Of a stretch of DNA of 34,602 bases, positions 31,748-34,602 are shown piece after piece (the first letter of the stretch is position 1; the number at the start of each line of letters is the position of its first letter). This DNA comes from Glomus cerebriforme (taxonomy: Eukaryota; Glomeromycota; Glomeromycetes; Glomerales; Glomeraceae). Location: positions 456,315 through 490,916 of the forward strand of contig QKYT01000004.1 of NCBI GenBank assembly GCA_003550305.1, read 5' to 3'. The position numbers were made by a program, and so were the translations under genes. The notes beneath the pieces are model-generated. The model was not told the origin of the DNA. It did no database searches and saw only the letters and a list, made by a program, of their open reading frames with translations.

Positions 31748-32217
31748 CAACGTCCTTGATAAATATGACGATAATGCTTGGCTTGGTGTCAGTAGAGGTA
31801 GAAACTCTTCAACAAGTTCGATAAAAAATGAGTGGCCAGGTATTTATAATTTGATATATTAATCTTTCATTTAGTCTATTTATTAATAGTTTAAAAACTT
31901 TAATAGTTTCTTATCATGGAACTGCCAAACATAACTGTAATTCNATTGCTGAAGATGGATATCTCTTGTGCAAGGGTAAACGATTCGCATTCGGATGTGG
32001 AATATATTCTACTCCAGACATCAAAGTCGCGTCTAAATATGCTACCAAGTTTACGTTTAAAGGGGAAAAATATAAAGTTGTTTTTCAAAATAGAGTTAAT
32101 CCCAATAATTTAATTAGACTTACAAAGAAACAAACCGGAATTGGAGAATATTGGATTTCACCTGATGGAGCGGATGTGCGTCCTTATGGTATCTGCATCA
32201 AGAAGCAAGTCAAGTAG
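31155..32217 (+). CDS. Ubiquitin-like domain fused to a PARP/ART-like domain, two exons
   Basis: Exons 31155-31839 and 31907-32217 join over a 67-nt intron (GTATTT...TAATAG) inside a Val codon, giving 331 residues. Residues 1-74 are unrecognised and end in SGG. Residues 75-149 are ubiquitin-like, starting [17 protein letters not shown]. They keep the equivalents of K6, K11, K29, K33, K48 and K63, but have R at 27, V at 44 and a tail RFKGDG in place of RLRGG, so no processable diglycine. A middle region ([34 protein letters not shown]) leads to YHGT (H232), FGCGIYSTP (Y262) and GEYW (E309) followed by DVRPYGICI. This order matches the H-Y-E pattern of PARP-type ADP-ribosyltransferases. The likely role, modifying or reading targets with NAD, is inference. 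The N at 31944 falls in a Ser wobble position. Confidence 0.8.
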
Positions 32218-32597
32218 TTTTTACTAGATAGAAAGTTCAAAGTTCGAAATTAATTTTAAGAGAATTTTTTATATTTATTTTTATGATTTCAACTTTATTT
32301 TTTTTTATTTCTACTCTAGGTTTTCTATTGTTTAGTAAATAAAGTTATGTATTTTATAAGGTCTGAAATATTTGTTAGTATTTTTTTGTAATTTCATTTA
32401 CAGTATAAAATATATAACTTATTTTATCAAATAAATACGTTTATCTCATGTTTATTAATGGTCGCCCATGATTTATATTTTTTAAAAACCGCGAAAATGA
32501 TAATATCAAATATAGTTTATTTTAATATTTAATTTTTATTGTTAATAGCGTTAATATGTTAATTATTGTTTATACTACAAATAAAAAAATACTATAT
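32218..32597. other. Intergenic region, no gene recognised
   Basis: 3' flank shared by two convergent units: the ubiquitin-fusion gene on plus and the decayed small gene on minus. A TACAGTA heptamer lies near 32399. Nothing else seen. Confidence 0.5.
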
Positions 32598-32907
32598 TTA
32601 AATTTTAAAAGTTACATTATTAAAATGACAATTGTTAAAAATAGGAAATTTTTTATCAGAAGAAAATTCCGATATAGTATTAGTATTAATAAGGCACTCT
32701 TCATTCTCTCTTTGAGTCATAGGATTTTCTGTTAAGTTGTCGCTATTAAGATGTTCCTTTTCATTGATATATCAGAAGAAAATTCTGGCGTAACGTCAGG
32801 ATTATTTACTGATCTTGAGAAATAGGAAGCTCACTTGCGTTAACAAATACAGGCTTTAATACTCGACGAAATCCTTGCTTCTTATTAGCATTATGTTTTT
32901 GAGACAT
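32598..32907 (-). pseudogene. Decayed small hypothetical gene
   Basis: The minus strand opens with MSQKHNANKKQGFRRVLKPV, then ASELPIS, and meets a stop. Two one-base shifts carry it on: SVNNPDVTPEFSSDISMK, then EHLNSDNLTENPMTQRENEE and CLINTNTISEFSSDKKFP, ending NNCHFNNVTFKI and TAA. Amino-acid composition is clearly coding in each segment, and together they span about 103 residues without overlap. The motif EFSSD occurs twice. GT-AG introns do not restore the frame, so two indels (or sequence errors) are the simplest explanation. The family is not recognised. Confidence 0.5.
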
Positions 32908-33262
32908 TTAATAACAAAGAGAAATTTTAAAAGTGGTAAAGGAAAAAAATCGGGAAAGAATAAAATAGACTTTTTTTATAGTAAAATAGACTTTTATATT
33001 AAAAATAGAAAATCATCATGGGCCATGAGATAAAATAGTTATTTATCGCAATTGCGTATATCGTTCATTGCAAGATTGTAAAATTTCTTTACATTCCGCA
33101 ATTGTCACTTTGTTAGAGATTTGGTTCGAATTTATGCTTCAAAAATTGAGACATTTGCAAAAAAAAAGATAAATTCTTATGGAAGTCAATGTTATCACAT
33201 TTCGTTTATCACAATTTGGTCAAGAAAAGTCAAGAAATCTGCATGTATTATCATAATGATTG

Positions 33263-33451
33263 TCAAGAAAGTAACGGGAGGTTCAGCTGACACCGATCGT
33301 CATTTGAGGTATAACATTTCATAATTTCAGTTTCAAAAATACTGAATGGTTCATAAAAATCACAATGATTGAATCCATTGAAGTATTGAACTAGATTCGA
33401 TAAATCTTTTATCGCGGTTTTCGAATTAGTGTGATCAGGTGATTTGTCGAT
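33263..33451 (-). pseudogene. Possible coding fragment
   Basis: An open frame of about 62 residues without its own ATG: KSPDHTNSKTAIKDLSNLVQ, YFNGFNHCDFYEPFSIFETE, then a Cys-containing tail and TGA. The composition is balanced and soluble-like, unlike chance frames in this AT-rich DNA. A stop lies just upstream, so it would be the last exon or a remnant. No family recognised. Confidence 0.3.
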
Positions 33452-33647
33452 CAATTAATTTATTCAAAATACATCTATTTAATAATTGTTTTTTTTAAAA
33501 AAAAATGAAACCTCTCTTTAAAGAATAAAAAACTAATACAAAGAAGAACTAATAAAGAAGCATTACTAACTCTCCACCCAAGAACCAAAGATCTAAAATA
33601 AAAAAAAAATTATTACCTGTTACTTAGTGAGAGTCGTCTAGAAATTC

Positions 33648-33702
33648 TAGGAATCGGTTTTAGGAATCGGTTTTTAGGAATCAGGTCTTTAGGAATCGGT
33701 TT
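33648..33702. repeat. Short tandem repeat TAGGAATCGGTTT, four copies
   Basis: Four units of about 14 nt with core TAGGAATCGG (third copy TAGGAATCAGG). Typical minisatellite-like slippage array. Confidence 0.8.
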
Positions 33703-33924
33703 ATAAGCTTTAAGACGAACAACATTAATAAGGTTATACAATGGTGACTTAGAGTTACGCAGATCAATTGATATTTATAGTTTATATAGTAAAACGTGAT
33801 TTTATTTATTTAATCGCCGATCACACTATATCCTTCTATGGTCCGCCCATGGTCCATCATTAAATGTCACGTGCCCAATTTTTTAATTCTGGCCCAAATT
33901 TGCGCATTAAAGAACACGTAATAT

Positions 33925-34602
33925 GCGCTAGTGCCAGCGCATGTAACAGATGAATAATTTTCCTATGTAATATGCGTTAGTGCTGGGCGCAAGTTACCAG
34001 GAATAATATGCGTTTGTGCCAGAGCAAGTTACTGAGCGTAACATGCGTCAGTGACAGCGCAGATTACCAGTTGTAACATGCGTTAGTGACAGCGCATGTT
34101 ACGCCCGTCGCCCGGTAATTTGCGCTCAAACTAGCGCATGTTACACCCAGTAACTTGCGCTATTACTAACGCATGTTACGTCCGGTAACGTGCGCTCAAA
34201 CTTTTGAATATAAGTTTTTAATAGTTGTTTGTTGGAATCGAACCAACAAACAACAAAATTTGCAGAAAAGAAACGAAAGACTAATGCATGTTACGCCTGG
34301 TAACATGCGCTGTCACTAACGCATGTTACATCTGGTAACTTGCACCAGTACAAACGCATGTTATGCATAGTAACATGCGCTNAAACTAGCGCATGTTACA
34401 CCCAGTAACTTGCGCTATTACTAACGCATGTTACGTTCAGTAACATGCGCTCAAACTTTTGAATACAAGTTTTTAATAGTTGTGTTGGAATCGAACAAAT
34501 AACAAAAAATTTGCAGAAAAGAAAAGAAAGACTAACGCATGTTACATCTGGTAATTTGCGCTGACACAAAACGCATGTTACGCTTAGTAACTTGCTCTGG
34601 CA
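33925..34602. repeat. Satellite of 35-bp palindromic units with 255-bp higher-order period
   Basis: Each unit has a 10-bp arm such as GTAACATGCG, a 10-nt spacer, the inverse arm CGCATGTTAC and a 5-nt linker, for example at 34036-34070 and 34113-34182. Arms vary (GTAACTTGCG, GTAATTTGCG). Two copies of a unique insert, CTTTTGAATAYAAGTTTTTA through GCAGAAAAGAAA, begin at 34201 and 34456, so a 255-bp higher-order period is visible. Many arms can pair with several others, giving cruciform potential. The array is cut by the window end and holds one N at 34382. No coding frame. Confidence 0.85.
34224..34254. repeat. Perfect 12-bp hairpin with tRNA T-loop-like sequence
   Basis: GTTGTTTGTTGG and CCAACAAACAAC pair perfectly around AATCGAA. 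On the minus strand the loop is TTCGATT closed by GTTGG/CCAAC, the geometry of a tRNA T-arm, and it reads GGTTCGATTCC, a Pol III B-box match. No A-box or complete tRNA surrounds it. The equivalent place in the next higher-order unit (about 34478-34503) has lost the pairing. Confidence 0.6.

Noticed and set aside
33121..33135. GGTTCGAATTT as a tRNA B-box
   Set aside because: No A-box or foldable tRNA cloverleaf lies upstream.
33925..34602. CRISPR-like array
   Set aside because: Periodic repeat and spacer lengths recall CRISPR, but repeats are palindromic and variable, spacers recur, and the genome is eukaryotic.

Overview
The window looks like nuclear DNA of an arbuscular mycorrhizal fungus, most likely Rhizophagus or a close relative. 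This is inferred from roughly 75-80% A+T, short GT-AG introns (64-93 nt), an isolated 5S rRNA gene, and protein families that are strongly expanded in that lineage: BTB-BACK-TLDc, Sel1 repeat plus zinc-ribbon plus protein kinase, F-box, DUF4419, and ubiquitin-fused proteins. No organism name is given in the sequence, so the assignment rests on family recognition. Runs of N and single Ns mark scaffold joins, several of them exactly where repeats begin or end.

Layout, left to right. 1-2150: two tandem copies of a tiny secreted-peptide gene with its promoter; the left copy is cut by the window edge. 2150-4726: AT-rich, nothing recognised. 4727-4843: 5S rRNA gene. 5519-7032: two-exon BTB-BACK-TLDc gene on the minus strand. 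7160-9550: intergenic, with a degenerate direct repeat near 8.6 kb. 9620-14587: a Sel1-repeat/protein-kinase locus, broken by frameshifts, repeated nonsense codons, a 103-nt gap and an unrelated gene fragment (11128-11818). 16174-17103: F-box gene on the minus strand. 18198-18547: a small membrane-anchored coiled-coil protein, one base out of frame. 19.0-20.3 kb: hairpins and a degenerate 160-nt repeat. 20575-20688: a miniature inverted-repeat element with 9-bp target duplication. 21034-22109: DUF4419 gene, broken in an A run. 23489-23692: a second foldback element, flanked by TA. 24847-25263: relic of the same kinase family as at 13 kb. 25597-31747: a 3.07-kb tandem duplication carrying a ubiquitin/ADP-ribosyltransferase-like gene; the first copy is truncated and the second is complete to 32217. 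32598-32907: a decayed small gene on the minus strand. 33.9-34.6 kb: a satellite of 35-bp palindromic units.

No operon logic applies. The genes are independent eukaryotic units, mostly from lineage-expanded families connected with ubiquitin signalling (BTB adaptors, F-box adaptors, ubiquitin fusion) and protein kinases. The most interesting points are the ubiquitin-like domain without a processable diglycine fused to an H-Y-E ADP-ribosyltransferase-like domain, the duplicated Kex2-type secreted peptide, the two miniature elements with clean target-site duplications, and the palindromic satellite. Many coding breaks are single-base indels in homopolymers, so sequencing error competes with real pseudogenisation throughout.
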